A stretch of DNA of 64,000 nt from Marinirhabdus gelatinilytica (lineage in GTDB: Bacteria > Bacteroidota > Bacteroidia > Flavobacteriales > Flavobacteriaceae), in contig NZ_QRAO01000001.1 in NCBI RefSeq assembly GCF_003353425.1, positions 62,001 to 126,000 of the forward strand, read 5' to 3'. Of this stretch, positions 9,201 to 16,478 are shown piece by piece; position 1 is the first letter of the stretch; each line of letters opens with the position of its first letter. Under the pieces are notes generated by a model. That model searched no databases and had not been told where the DNA came from. It saw only the letters and a list, made by a program, of their open reading frames with translations. The position numbers were made by a program, and so were the translations under genes.

Positions 9201-9702
9201 TTTCAACCATAAATTTTGGGAATCTTGGTTGCTCAACCTTCGCGGAGCTTCAAACACGAACGAAAGTACTTCGGAAAATTTTCCCAGCAGAAATTTTAAT
9301 CTGGAAAGTTACGAGGCCAATCCCAAGCTTTCCTATCTCTTCAGTCGTGCTACGAGGTTTGATGTTTTTTATCAATTTATGGACGAAGAGAATACCTTGG
9401 GCGCAAACGAACGTTTACAGCAGCAAAAACTAGGGGCTTCATTCAGTTATACCAATGCCCAAAAAATTTCACTCAATGGAGAGTTCACATATATTGACAA
9501 CAACTTTACAGGCAGCGCTATCTCTCCGGTAGCCTACCAAATGCTGGAGGGCCTACAGCCTGGCACCAATTTTACCTGGTCGCTGTTGTTGCAAAAAAGG
9601 ATTACTAAATATCTGGATGCAAACCTATCCTACTTTGGGAGAAAGAGCGAGAGCTCCAAGACCGTTCACACAGGGAGTATGCAGTTACGTGCTTATTTTT
9701 AG
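6283..9702 (+). CDS. Large outer-membrane beta-barrel-like protein, function unknown
   Basis: 1139 residues. MKYLLSFLCLCAATLSVAQ is a signal peptide. The N-terminal 110 residues include a possible Ig-like or plug module (ARFEILDASGKKLDSTLYSI). A long beta-rich region then alternates polar and aromatic residues, with repeated NYTF/RYR/YEYR hairpins and aromatic strands up to the end. The last residues (SMQLRAYF) form the C-terminal strand ending in Phe typical of outer-membrane barrels, so there is no T9SS sorting domain. A DYNNNGIQELDEFE segment (about 827-840) resembles a calcium-binding loop. I have seen proteins of this size conserved in Flavobacteriia without assigned function. It follows the GGGP synthase gene by 81 bp. 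Confidence 0.65.
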   Translation: MKYLLSFLCLCAATLSVAQETTTYRTIKKAARDTIQVDTLAINPARFEILDASGKKLDSTLYSIDFKKGMLMLSEEAKTLDTITINYLQYPKFLTREYYTFDPSLIVENTGAMERLYSLEQGNKKNTFTPFDGLNTVGSISRGLTIGNNQNAVVNSELDLQITGKLNDKVSIRASIQDANIPTQQGGYSQSLDEFDQIFIELYSDNWNIRAGDVDLQNTTSYFARFIKKVQGISLGGTLNHESGASTSAFAAGALVRGVFQRSQFTGQEGNQGPYKLVGPNGELFILIVSGSERVYVNGLLLQRGENADYVIDYNAGEIKFNPTYPITANMRITVEYQFTDRNYTRFIGYGGGNYTSEKLDIGVYVYSESDAKNQPLQQNLTEEQVAILQNAGDDMDAMVAPSAVEDTFSENKILYKKELTLNGEEIFVFSNNPEDELFSVRFSLVGDNMGNYIISDQSAISTIFEYVPPVDGVPQGNYDPVIRLNAPTKLQIGGLNGSYRPTGKTLIDFEVAGSQNDLNLFSSLDDANNDGFAGRFAARQNIITTADTLKLDAIGSLDYINKDFRTIERLYNIEFNRDWNLIDPEGDQRFAIAGLQFSSPKMGTAQYTFQNLDFSENFSGTRHVINGTTRFGNLRSYTNGSILDSESDSLQSKFARLHHASVYGFKKAWVGGKISTEDNQVIQTQTDSLSLVSQGFAEYEAFAGIGDSTNVYVEAGYRYRVTDSVQFNQLLKVNTANTYFLKSKLLNTANTQLSVFANYRELTPFNDPDNKTTEKSLNSRILYNQNILKNGIRFNTVLEANNGVLPQQEFTYTQVDPGQGIYTWIDYNNNGIQELDEFEIAQFQDQADYVRILLPNRVFIKVRENKLSQLITLDPKNWNNKNGFLGLLSRFYNQTSYVLNRKVRRDNDGFNLNPFLDGGEDQLGLNLNFRNALFFNRGKQHYSTNYTFVSNKGSNLLAVGLQENQLLSHQVNFNHKFWESWLLNLRGASNTNESTSENFPSRNFNLESYEANPKLSYLFSRATRFDVFYQFMDEENTLGANERLQQQKLGASFSYTNAQKISLNGEFTYIDNNFTGSAISPVAYQMLEGLQPGTNFTWSLLLQKRITKYLDANLSYFGRKSESSKTVHTGSMQLRAYF

Positions 9703-9725
9703 AAAAAGAATAGCTGTCATGTAAA

Positions 9726-9750
9726 AAAGGCTACCCGTTTGGGCAGCCTT
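9726..9750. terminator. Bidirectional intrinsic terminator between convergent genes
   Basis: AAGGCTACCC and GGGCAGCCTT form a ten-pair stem with one mismatch around a GTTT loop. An A-run lies on the left (T-run for the minus strand) and CTTTG on the right. It is stronger for the minus-strand T9SS gene. Confidence 0.7.
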
Positions 9751-9774
9751 CTTTGATAAAATATAGTGTATGGA

Positions 9775-12429
9775 CTATTCTACAATTATCTTTCCTGTTA
9801 CGAAAGATCTACTTCTCTCATCACCCATTTTTACAAGGTATAATCCAGAAGCTGCATAAGACATATCCAACTGGTACGTATAGGTGTTACCAGTTTTTGA
9901 AATGTTGTTAAACGTTACCATTTGTCCTAATGTGTTGTATACAGCTATTGCTGCTACACCATCAAAATCTGTAGTGGTAAGTGTAATCTCATACTGCTGG
10001 TTTCCTTTATGTAAGATCATAAAGTCTGAATCTGTAAACAAATTATCCTGTGTACCCAAAGACTCATCTATAACAACGGTATAATCCTGAACTTCACCAA
10101 AGTCGAAATCTGTACAAGGATCGTTAATGTCTCCACCTGCCGAGGTATCGATAGCCTTTGCTCTTAAAATATGGCTTCCAAGCGTAGCGCCTGTTGGGAT
10201 GGTCAGGATAAAATCTTCCAAAACGTTATCATCTTGAAAAAACTCTCCAGCGATCAATTGCTCACTTGGCTCGAAGGTTTCACTATCGTCAAAGTCTATC
10301 CATACCGAAAGTGCCTCAACACCAGGACCTCCGGTCCAGTTTTGTTGCGCTTGTAAGATATGTACGTTAGAGCCTGACAATCTGCTCAGGTTAGTAGAAA
10401 GATCTGTTCTATCTGCATAGCCCTGTGGACTTCCTGCGGGTTCAGTGTTACAGCCGTCTCCTCCATCATCGGCATCTATATCACCAAGGACAAATCTCTT
10501 TATTCCATCTACGTTACATCCTTCAATAGCCGTAGGCATACAAACTCCTACAACTTGCTCAACGGTCTTGGTAGCAGTATCGTTTGAAGGATCTGTATCT
10601 CCTGTTAACAATGTACTTGCCTCAATAACAAAAGGACCCACGCCAGAAAGATCTGCCTGTGTTGTAAACGTATATTGTGCAGTTGCTCCAGCTGCGATTG
10701 TACCTGTAGTAGCAGTTTCAACCACAGGAGTTCCTGTGTCTATTATGTATTGTACAGAGGGGTCTGTAATATCGTTACTTCCAAAGTTACGTATGGTTAT
10801 TACTATATCTTCGGTAGCTGTTAACACACCAGAGTTAGGTTCGTCTATGCTCACTACCCCTATATCATCTGGCATAGGTGGCTCAAGACTAAAATGTGCC
10901 ACTACATCACGACGTGATGGTTCAAAATATTCAGCAATGTGCCAGAACGTATCGTCAACAGGATCTACCGTACACTGTACGTAATCTGCCAAACGGTTGC
11001 TTGGGTTTGCTGCAGTACTCTGTGCAATTAACTCTTCAGCAACATTCATTACGTTGGGTGTATTTAGAGATGCTAATTGTCCCGTGTAACGTATTGAAAT
11101 TCTATCGGTTGAAGAAGAAGAGGTATATCCCATAGCAATATCCCCAACAGAGTTCATAACCATACTACCAGAGTATGCGTCACGACCGTCCGGTGCTTCA
11201 TACGTACCTTCTTGGTGTATGGTCCAAGGTTGTGTGTCTCCACCTACTTGGCGTAGCTCATACCAGCGAATGGCAGCTTTTTCGCCGCCACCGGCAACCA
11301 CATCTACCACAAAGTTGAAAACAACGCTGTTGTAGGTTGGGAACCGTCTATACTGTGCCTGGTTCATTATTGTTGCTTGTAAAATATCTATATCTATCCC
11401 TCCACCTTGCGGACGGTTAGAGAACGAACCTCCATCAAATACACTTACAAAATCTGCAGTTGTGATTTCCTGTGCGGCACTCATAGTTGCGCCTCCAGGG
11501 TTATTCCAGTCTATAGTAGCGTTCCAGACCTTTAAGTGGTCATCCGAAACGCCTCCCCAAGCATCATCCTGTAGGTATACAATAGGAGCTGGAGCATTAT
11601 TGGGTGCCAATACATCATCGGTTGTGTGGAAGGCTTGTGGGCTATAAAAACCACTTGTAGAAATTCCTGGCAATGGCAATGCCACAAATTGTGCAGGATT
11701 ACCATCTAGCATCTCGTTACGCTCTACGGCAAAAACCCTATTATTATTGGCAATGTTTGCCGTAACCATATACTTATCTCCAAATACCGAGAACTTGGTA
11801 TAATCTGGAAAACTTCCTGTACCAAAACCTGTGGTATATACGTGCCATCCAGAAGTTACCGGGTCGCTCCCTTGGGAAACGGCTACGTTAAAACCATTAG
11901 GGTTGTTATCAAACTCTGTAATTACAAAGCGATCTGCCTCAGCGTCATAAAATACTATAGGATCTCCAATTGTATTTCCAGGGAATAACGTCCCCAAACT
12001 AAGCTCATTGGTTAATGGGTTACCATTTTTGTCGAAAATCCTGAACGCAGAGTTCCATGCAGCGACGTAATGGTTAGGCCCAGCAGCTCCAGTAGGATCT
12101 GAAGGGGTTGCCTGTGAGATATCTGCCACAAAGGTCAGAATAGGTGGCTGCACGCGTTGTTGCTGTGCATTGCGCTGTAAGTTTACCAACGGATCATTCC
12201 CGTCGCTCCCCTTACCTGGAACTACGTTGTTCCCGTGCTTGCGCTTGGGCTGTCCCAACATAGGGGAATTATCTGCAGCGATAAGTATCCCACTAGCTTT
12301 TTGCTCTGCGATACTTGGAACATAGTAGGGACCTTCTAACATTCCAAAGTCGGTCGCCCCATAATTTTCCTGAGCTTGTATCCCAAAGACACAGGCCAAA
12401 AAGAAAATTGTAAAGATCTTAAATTTCAT
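9775..12429 (-). CDS. T9SS-secreted protein with CARDB-like and GEVED domains (type A sorting domain)
   Basis: 884 residues with a signal peptide ending at GIQAQ. A long N-terminal module (about 100-515) starts with the PTGAAGPNHYVAAWNS motif and reads as a propeller-like surface domain. Residues about 520-625 form a CARDB-like beta-sandwich, and about 640-790 a GEVED domain (WIDFDDSETF, then FGEVQDYTV). The last 85 residues are a type A sorting domain (AVYNTLGQMV, then SGLYLVKM, ending GKIIVE), which sends it through the type IX system to the cell surface or medium. No catalytic motif is evident; an adhesive or structural role is possible. Monocistronic. Confidence 0.82.
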   Translation of the reverse strand: MKFKIFTIFFLACVFGIQAQENYGATDFGMLEGPYYVPSIAEQKASGILIAADNSPMLGQPKRKHGNNVVPGKGSDGNDPLVNLQRNAQQQRVQPPILTFVADISQATPSDPTGAAGPNHYVAAWNSAFRIFDKNGNPLTNELSLGTLFPGNTIGDPIVFYDAEADRFVITEFDNNPNGFNVAVSQGSDPVTSGWHVYTTGFGTGSFPDYTKFSVFGDKYMVTANIANNNRVFAVERNEMLDGNPAQFVALPLPGISTSGFYSPQAFHTTDDVLAPNNAPAPIVYLQDDAWGGVSDDHLKVWNATIDWNNPGGATMSAAQEITTADFVSVFDGGSFSNRPQGGGIDIDILQATIMNQAQYRRFPTYNSVVFNFVVDVVAGGGEKAAIRWYELRQVGGDTQPWTIHQEGTYEAPDGRDAYSGSMVMNSVGDIAMGYTSSSSTDRISIRYTGQLASLNTPNVMNVAEELIAQSTAANPSNRLADYVQCTVDPVDDTFWHIAEYFEPSRRDVVAHFSLEPPMPDDIGVVSIDEPNSGVLTATEDIVITIRNFGSNDITDPSVQYIIDTGTPVVETATTGTIAAGATAQYTFTTQADLSGVGPFVIEASTLLTGDTDPSNDTATKTVEQVVGVCMPTAIEGCNVDGIKRFVLGDIDADDGGDGCNTEPAGSPQGYADRTDLSTNLSRLSGSNVHILQAQQNWTGGPGVEALSVWIDFDDSETFEPSEQLIAGEFFQDDNVLEDFILTIPTGATLGSHILRAKAIDTSAGGDINDPCTDFDFGEVQDYTVVIDESLGTQDNLFTDSDFMILHKGNQQYEITLTTTDFDGVAAIAVYNTLGQMVTFNNISKTGNTYTYQLDMSYAASGLYLVKMGDERSRSFVTGKIIVE

Positions 12430-12551
12430 AAAATAGGTATTAAGTTAAACTTTTGTAAAATAGATGTTAAAATTACTAAGAATTTCGCTGAATACCTCAC
12501 AAAAAACAATAATTAAACAGTCTAAGTATCAATAATTTAGAATATTAAAAT

Positions 12552-12566
12552 CTAGCAGCCTGCTAG
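12552..12566. repeat. Short perfect palindrome in a divergent intergenic region
   Basis: CTAGCAG-C-CTGCTAG, seven pairs around one central base, lies in the 243-bp gap between the divergent T9SS gene and the small lipoprotein gene. It has no T-run, so it is not a terminator; an operator is possible. The rest of the gap is AT-rich, without another gene. Confidence 0.4.
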
Positions 12567-12672
12567 GATACTATTAAAATATGCAGCAATAATTATAAAA
12601 GATATATGGATGCCCATTAAATAGGTACATATTTTGTAATTTACCCCAATAGAAATCTTAAAAAACCACCTA

Positions 12673-13023
12673 ATGACGTTTTTAAAAATAACAGTACTCG
12701 CTCTTACTTTTGCCGTGGCATCATGCTGCAGCTCCAGCAAGACCCAAAAAAATGACGCTATGGAAAACACTGCCAATGCCCAAACCATGGTCGCTAACGG
12801 TTTTACACAAGGCACCATTGTTGCCTCAAGCGGTGAAAGTGGCTGCCCGTATATCATTAGTTCTGAAATTGACGGCAACCAAGTTATGTACGACCCCATA
12901 AACCTAGAGGAAGCTTACAAAAAGGATGGGATGTCCGTATGGTACAAGTTTAGGCCCCTACGTATGATGAACCGCTGTGAGAATGCGAACCCCGTTGAGA
13001 TTTCGGAGATGAAGGAGATGTAA
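12673..13023 (+). CDS. Small lipoprotein, function unknown
   Basis: 116 residues. The signal peptide ends in a lipobox around VASCCSSS, with two adjacent Cys of which Cys19 is the more likely lipidation site. The mature part carries an 80-residue domain with a conserved-looking SSGESGCPYIIS segment, where the Cys could pair with the one in MNRCENANP, and YDPINLEEAYKKDG. I have seen similar small lipoproteins in flavobacteria but know no function. It is transcribed alone and ends at a very strong terminator shared with the convergent glycyl-tRNA synthetase gene. Confidence 0.6.
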   Translation: MTFLKITVLALTFAVASCCSSSKTQKNDAMENTANAQTMVANGFTQGTIVASSGESGCPYIISSEIDGNQVMYDPINLEEAYKKDGMSVWYKFRPLRMMNRCENANPVEISEMKEM

Positions 13024-13040
13024 CTAGGAATATATTATTC

Positions 13041-13086
13041 AAAAAAAAAGAAAGGCTGCATAATTGCAGCCTTTCTTTTTTTTTTA
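13041..13086. terminator. Strong bidirectional terminator
   Basis: GAAAGGCTGCA and TGCAGCCTTTC give an 11-bp perfect stem with a TAAT loop, extended by A:T pairs on both sides (nine A on the left, ten T on the right). It overlaps the stop codon of the convergent glycyl-tRNA synthetase gene and ends both transcripts. Confidence 0.9.
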
Positions 13087-14625
13087 TAAAACATTCTTTA
13101 GCCAATGTTCGTAGGAAATACTCTTTTTCAGTTTTTCCTTTAACTGGTCTATGTGTATTCGCACTTGTTCCATGGAATCCCTGTCGCGTAAGGTTACGGT
13201 CTGGTCCTCCTTGGTTTGATGGTCTACCGTGATGCAGTATGGCGTTCCCGCTGCATCTTGGCGTCTGTAACGCCTTCCTACAGCATCTTTTTCATCATAC
13301 ACTACGTTATAGTCCCATTGCAGGTTTTCTACAATCTCTTGGGCAATCTCAGGCAGGCCATCCCTTTTTATCAATGGCAATACGGCAGCCTTAATAGGTG
13401 CTACTATAGACGGTAGTTTAAGCACTACCCGAGAGCTTCCGTCCTCTAAAGTCTCATCCTGCAGGCTATGGCTCAATACGGCCAGGAACATCCTATCCAA
13501 GCCAATAGAGGTTTCTACCACATAGGGGACATAGTTCTTGTTCAGCTCTGGATCGAAAAACTGTAACTTTTTACCGCTATGTTCTTCGTGGGCCTTCAGG
13601 TCGAAATCTGTTCTGGAGTGGATCCCTTCCAGCTCCTTGAAACCGAAGGGAAAGTCAAATTCAATATCGGTCGCAGCATTGGCATAGTGCGCCAGTTTCT
13701 CATGGTCGTGAAAACGATAGTTCTCTTTCCCCATCCCTAGGGAAAGGTGCCAGTTAAGACGTGTTTCCTTCCAGTACTCATACCATTTCAGCTCCTCTCC
13801 AGGGCGCACAAAGAACTGCATTTCCATTTGTTCAAACTCTCGCATCCTAAAGATAAATTGCCGTGCTACTATCTCATTACGAAACGCTTTTCCCGTCTGG
13901 GCAATCCCGAACGGAATTTTCATCCTACCGGTTTTTTGCACGTTAAGGAAGTTCACGAAAATCCCCTGTGCGGTTTCTGGGCGTAGATACAGATTGGTAG
14001 CACTTTCGGCACTGGCACCCAACTTGGTCCCAAACATAAGATTGAACTGCTTTACATCGGTCCAGTTTCGGGAACCTGTTTCAGGGTCGGCGATCTCCAG
14101 TTCTTCTATAAGGGCTTTTACATCGGCAAGGTCTTCGGCTCCAAGAGATTTTGCCATCCTTCCCAAGATTTCCTTTTGCTGCTCACGGTAGCGCACCACA
14201 CGTGGATGGGTGCTTACAAACTGTTCCTCATCAAAAGCATCGCCAAAACGCTTCTTTGCCTTGGCAATTTCCTTTTGTGCCTTTTGCTCTAGTTTTTCAC
14301 AGTAATCCTCCAGTAGCACATCTGCCCTATACCTTTTTTTGGAATCCTTATTGTCTATAAGTGGATCGTTAAATGCATCTACGTGTCCAGAGGCTTTCCA
14401 GGTTGTAGGGTGCATGAGTATTGCGGCGTCTATCCCTACAATGTTTTGATGCATATATACCATGCTTCGCCACCAGTACTCACGAATATTCTTTTTTAAT
14501 TCTACCCCGTTCTGTGCATAGTCGTACACGGCGCTAAGGCCATCGTAGATTTCACTAGAACCAAATATGTAGCCGTACTCTTTTGCGTGCGAAACTACTT
14601 TTTTAAATTGATCGTCTTTTGCCAT
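13084..14625 (-). CDS. glyS: Glycine--tRNA ligase (homodimeric, class II)
   Basis: 513 residues from the ATG at 14625; an upstream in-frame ATG would add 13 residues (with FFYF) that overlap the likely promoter, so the shorter start MAKDDQFKKVV is chosen. It charges tRNA-Gly. This is the single-chain, archaeal/eukaryal-like alpha2 type, not the alpha/beta type of E. coli. Class II motifs are clear: YLRPETAQGIFVNFLNV, FRNEIVARQFIFRMREFEQMEMQFF (motif 2), and motif 3 around VVETSIGLDRMFLAVL. The anticodon-binding domain lies at the C-terminus (VLPLIKRDGLPE to DQTVTLRDRD). Monocistronic. Confidence 0.96.
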   Translation of the reverse strand: MAKDDQFKKVVSHAKEYGYIFGSSEIYDGLSAVYDYAQNGVELKKNIREYWWRSMVYMHQNIVGIDAAILMHPTTWKASGHVDAFNDPLIDNKDSKKRYRADVLLEDYCEKLEQKAQKEIAKAKKRFGDAFDEEQFVSTHPRVVRYREQQKEILGRMAKSLGAEDLADVKALIEELEIADPETGSRNWTDVKQFNLMFGTKLGASAESATNLYLRPETAQGIFVNFLNVQKTGRMKIPFGIAQTGKAFRNEIVARQFIFRMREFEQMEMQFFVRPGEELKWYEYWKETRLNWHLSLGMGKENYRFHDHEKLAHYANAATDIEFDFPFGFKELEGIHSRTDFDLKAHEEHSGKKLQFFDPELNKNYVPYVVETSIGLDRMFLAVLSHSLQDETLEDGSSRVVLKLPSIVAPIKAAVLPLIKRDGLPEIAQEIVENLQWDYNVVYDEKDAVGRRYRRQDAAGTPYCITVDHQTKEDQTVTLRDRDSMEQVRIHIDQLKEKLKKSISYEHWLKNVL

Positions 14626-14629
14626 GGCA

Positions 14630-14637
14630 CAAAAATA
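14630..14637 (-). promoter_or_regulatory. Candidate -7 box for glycyl-tRNA synthetase
   Basis: Minus-strand TATTTTTG fits the -7 consensus and ends four bases before the chosen ATG, implying a leaderless message. This supports the downstream start. No -33 TTG was seen at the usual spacing. Confidence 0.35.
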
Positions 14638-14683
14638 GAAAAAAGCCCCTTTACCATTACCCATAGCGCTTTACTTTTTACAA

Positions 14684-14712
14684 AGAAAAAACCCGTACTG
14701 GCAAGTACGGGT
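14684..14712 (-). terminator. Intrinsic terminator downstream of the coiled-coil protein gene
   Basis: ACCCGTACT and AGTACGGGT form a nine-bp perfect stem with a four-base loop. On the minus strand it is followed by TTTTTTC, matching transcription from the gene at 14737-15618. Confidence 0.8.
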
Positions 14713-14736
14713 TTTAAAATTGTTTATTGCGGTTTA

Positions 14737-15618
14737 TTATTTGAGCTCCATAGTGGTCGTGGCAATTTGCCTACCGCCGTCAAAAACGTTTATGGTATAC
14801 CTTCCCTCTACGAGGTCTTCTTCTTTTGCATCTACCAAGGCGCATACATCCAACTCTTCATTTTCATAGAACACGTTTACAGATTTGCTAAAATTAAGCA
14901 CACCGTTTTCATACTGGTGTATGCCTTTTTCTCCCAGTATGTTGTTTTTGGGGTTTATAACTTGCACAAAGAATATTCTGTCTCCAGCTTGTGCCACTGG
15001 GTTTGGAGCTAGCTGGAAGCAAGCCCTAATTTTATCGGCACGGCTGCTTCTTCTGGTGTCTACTATCTTACCGCTGTTCCGTACTATTACGGCTTCGCCC
15101 CTTAAATCGGTTGCATTTACAAGGGAGGCCAACTTAACGGTTTCAGAGAGTGCTTCATTTTCCATATTTACAGAATCTACCACTTTAATGGTCTTATTCA
15201 AGACACTACTGGTACTATCTCTTTCCACAACCAATCTATCATTGGCTGCAATTAGGCTATCGGCCTTACGGAACAATGCCTTGCGTTCCATTTTCAGCCT
15301 GCCCACTTCTGCTTTATATCGTTGTATAAGGGCAACATTGGCTTCGGCATCCTTAACCGAATCCAACAAAACCTCAATGCGTTCTCTGGCCGCTAACAGG
15401 TCGTTGTCTTTTAGCTCGTTCTCCTGTATTACCTCATCGTAGTTTGCAATAAGTTCTTCCAGTTCGGTTTCAATTTCAATTTTTTGTTGCTCTAGGTTAG
15501 ATACGGTACTTTTACTATCATTGTATAGGATTATAGTGTACACGGCAAGACCAATAAGCAAAACTGAAAGGACCCCAACCAGGACTTTAAATTTTGAACT
15601 ATTATTTTCGGGACTCAT
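14737..15618 (-). CDS. Single-pass membrane protein with a long coiled coil
   Basis: 293 residues: a short N-terminal tail, one transmembrane helix (about residues 10-30), a continuous coiled coil (about 36-165, rich in E/L/K heptads such as NLEQQKIEIETELEELI), and a C-terminal beta-rich domain (about 185-293) containing ACFQLAPNP and FFVQVINPKNNILGEKG. That C-terminal domain is familiar from Bacteroidota hypothetical proteins, but I know no function. The topology suggests an inner-membrane anchor with a periplasmic rod and head. Monocistronic; divergent from the ComF-type gene. Confidence 0.65.
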   Translation of the reverse strand: MSPENNSSKFKVLVGVLSVLLIGLAVYTIILYNDSKSTVSNLEQQKIEIETELEELIANYDEVIQENELKDNDLLAARERIEVLLDSVKDAEANVALIQRYKAEVGRLKMERKALFRKADSLIAANDRLVVERDSTSSVLNKTIKVVDSVNMENEALSETVKLASLVNATDLRGEAVIVRNSGKIVDTRRSSRADKIRACFQLAPNPVAQAGDRIFFVQVINPKNNILGEKGIHQYENGVLNFSKSVNVFYENEELDVCALVDAKEEDLVEGRYTINVFDGGRQIATTTMELK

Positions 15619-15704
15619 AATTTCTTGGGAATTAGGTTTAAACGGCTAAAGTAGTGAGCCATTTGCTAACCACTTGTTTATGAAATGGTAAAAATTCTTA
15701 AATT

Positions 15705-16367
15705 ATGTTAAATGTGTTGTTCCCTAAATGCTGCAATGGCTGTTCCGGTAAATTAGTGTCTGGGGAAATAGTACTGTGCACCAAGTGTTTACACGACTTG
15801 CCCTTGTTGGCACACCACAAAACGGGAAGTACGGCCATGAAAGATGTTTTCTTTGGAAGGGTCGCGGTAGAAAATGCCACGGCACTACTCAAATTCCACA
15901 AAAAAGGGCTCACACAACAACTATTGCACAACCTTAAGTATAGAGGGCGGGAGCAGATTGGGGTGTATTTTGGGAAATGGCTCGGTACCGAACTTGCTGA
16001 AACCAAACTTTACCAAAACGTTTCATGCATCATCCCGGTACCCATCCACAAGCTGAAGAAAAGAAAACGGGGCTACAACCAAGTAACGGGCTTTGCTCGA
16101 GAAATAGCAGAAGCTTTAGAAAAACCTTTTATTGAAGATGTATTGCTGAAAACCAACAAAACAACCTCCCAGGTTTTTAAACAGCGTCTTACACGTTTTG
16201 GGAACGAGGAACTATTCAGTGTTACGAACCAACAAAAAATAATGGGCAAACATATCTTATTGGTGGATGATATTGTTACAACCGGTGCTACGCTGGAAAA
16301 CTGCTCCAATAAACTACTGGCAGCAGGGGCTTCAAAAATTAGTCTTGCAACTATTGCAATGGCCTAG
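15705..16367 (+). CDS. ComF family phosphoribosyltransferase-like protein
   Basis: 220 residues. The N-terminus has a Cys cluster (FPKCCNGCSGKL, then LCTKCLHDLP), the zinc-ribbon-like start of ComF/GntX proteins. LKYRGREQIG and PVPIHKLKKRKRGYNQ are family hallmarks, and the PRPP-binding loop ILLVDDIVTTGAT lies at about residues 183-195. ComF is linked to DNA uptake in competent bacteria, but many family members have unknown substrates. The next gene (Ig-like lipoprotein) starts 111 bp downstream on the same strand, a neighbour pairing I associate with flavobacteria. Confidence 0.88.
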   Translation: MLNVLFPKCCNGCSGKLVSGEIVLCTKCLHDLPLLAHHKTGSTAMKDVFFGRVAVENATALLKFHKKGLTQQLLHNLKYRGREQIGVYFGKWLGTELAETKLYQNVSCIIPVPIHKLKKRKRGYNQVTGFAREIAEALEKPFIEDVLLKTNKTTSQVFKQRLTRFGNEELFSVTNQQKIMGKHILLVDDIVTTGATLENCSNKLLAAGASKISLATIAMA

Positions 16368-16478
16368 ACAAACTTGCAAATAACCCAACGTACCCTAAAA
16401 AATCTTGCTATTTTTACGGTCTTGAATAATTTCCTCAACATATTGAATCCCGTACGGCACAGGTTACTGTACATTCCT

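Noticed and set aside
12430-12672. Hidden small gene in the divergent gap
   Set aside because: AT-rich with stops in all frames and no ribosome-binding context; only a short palindrome and possible promoters.
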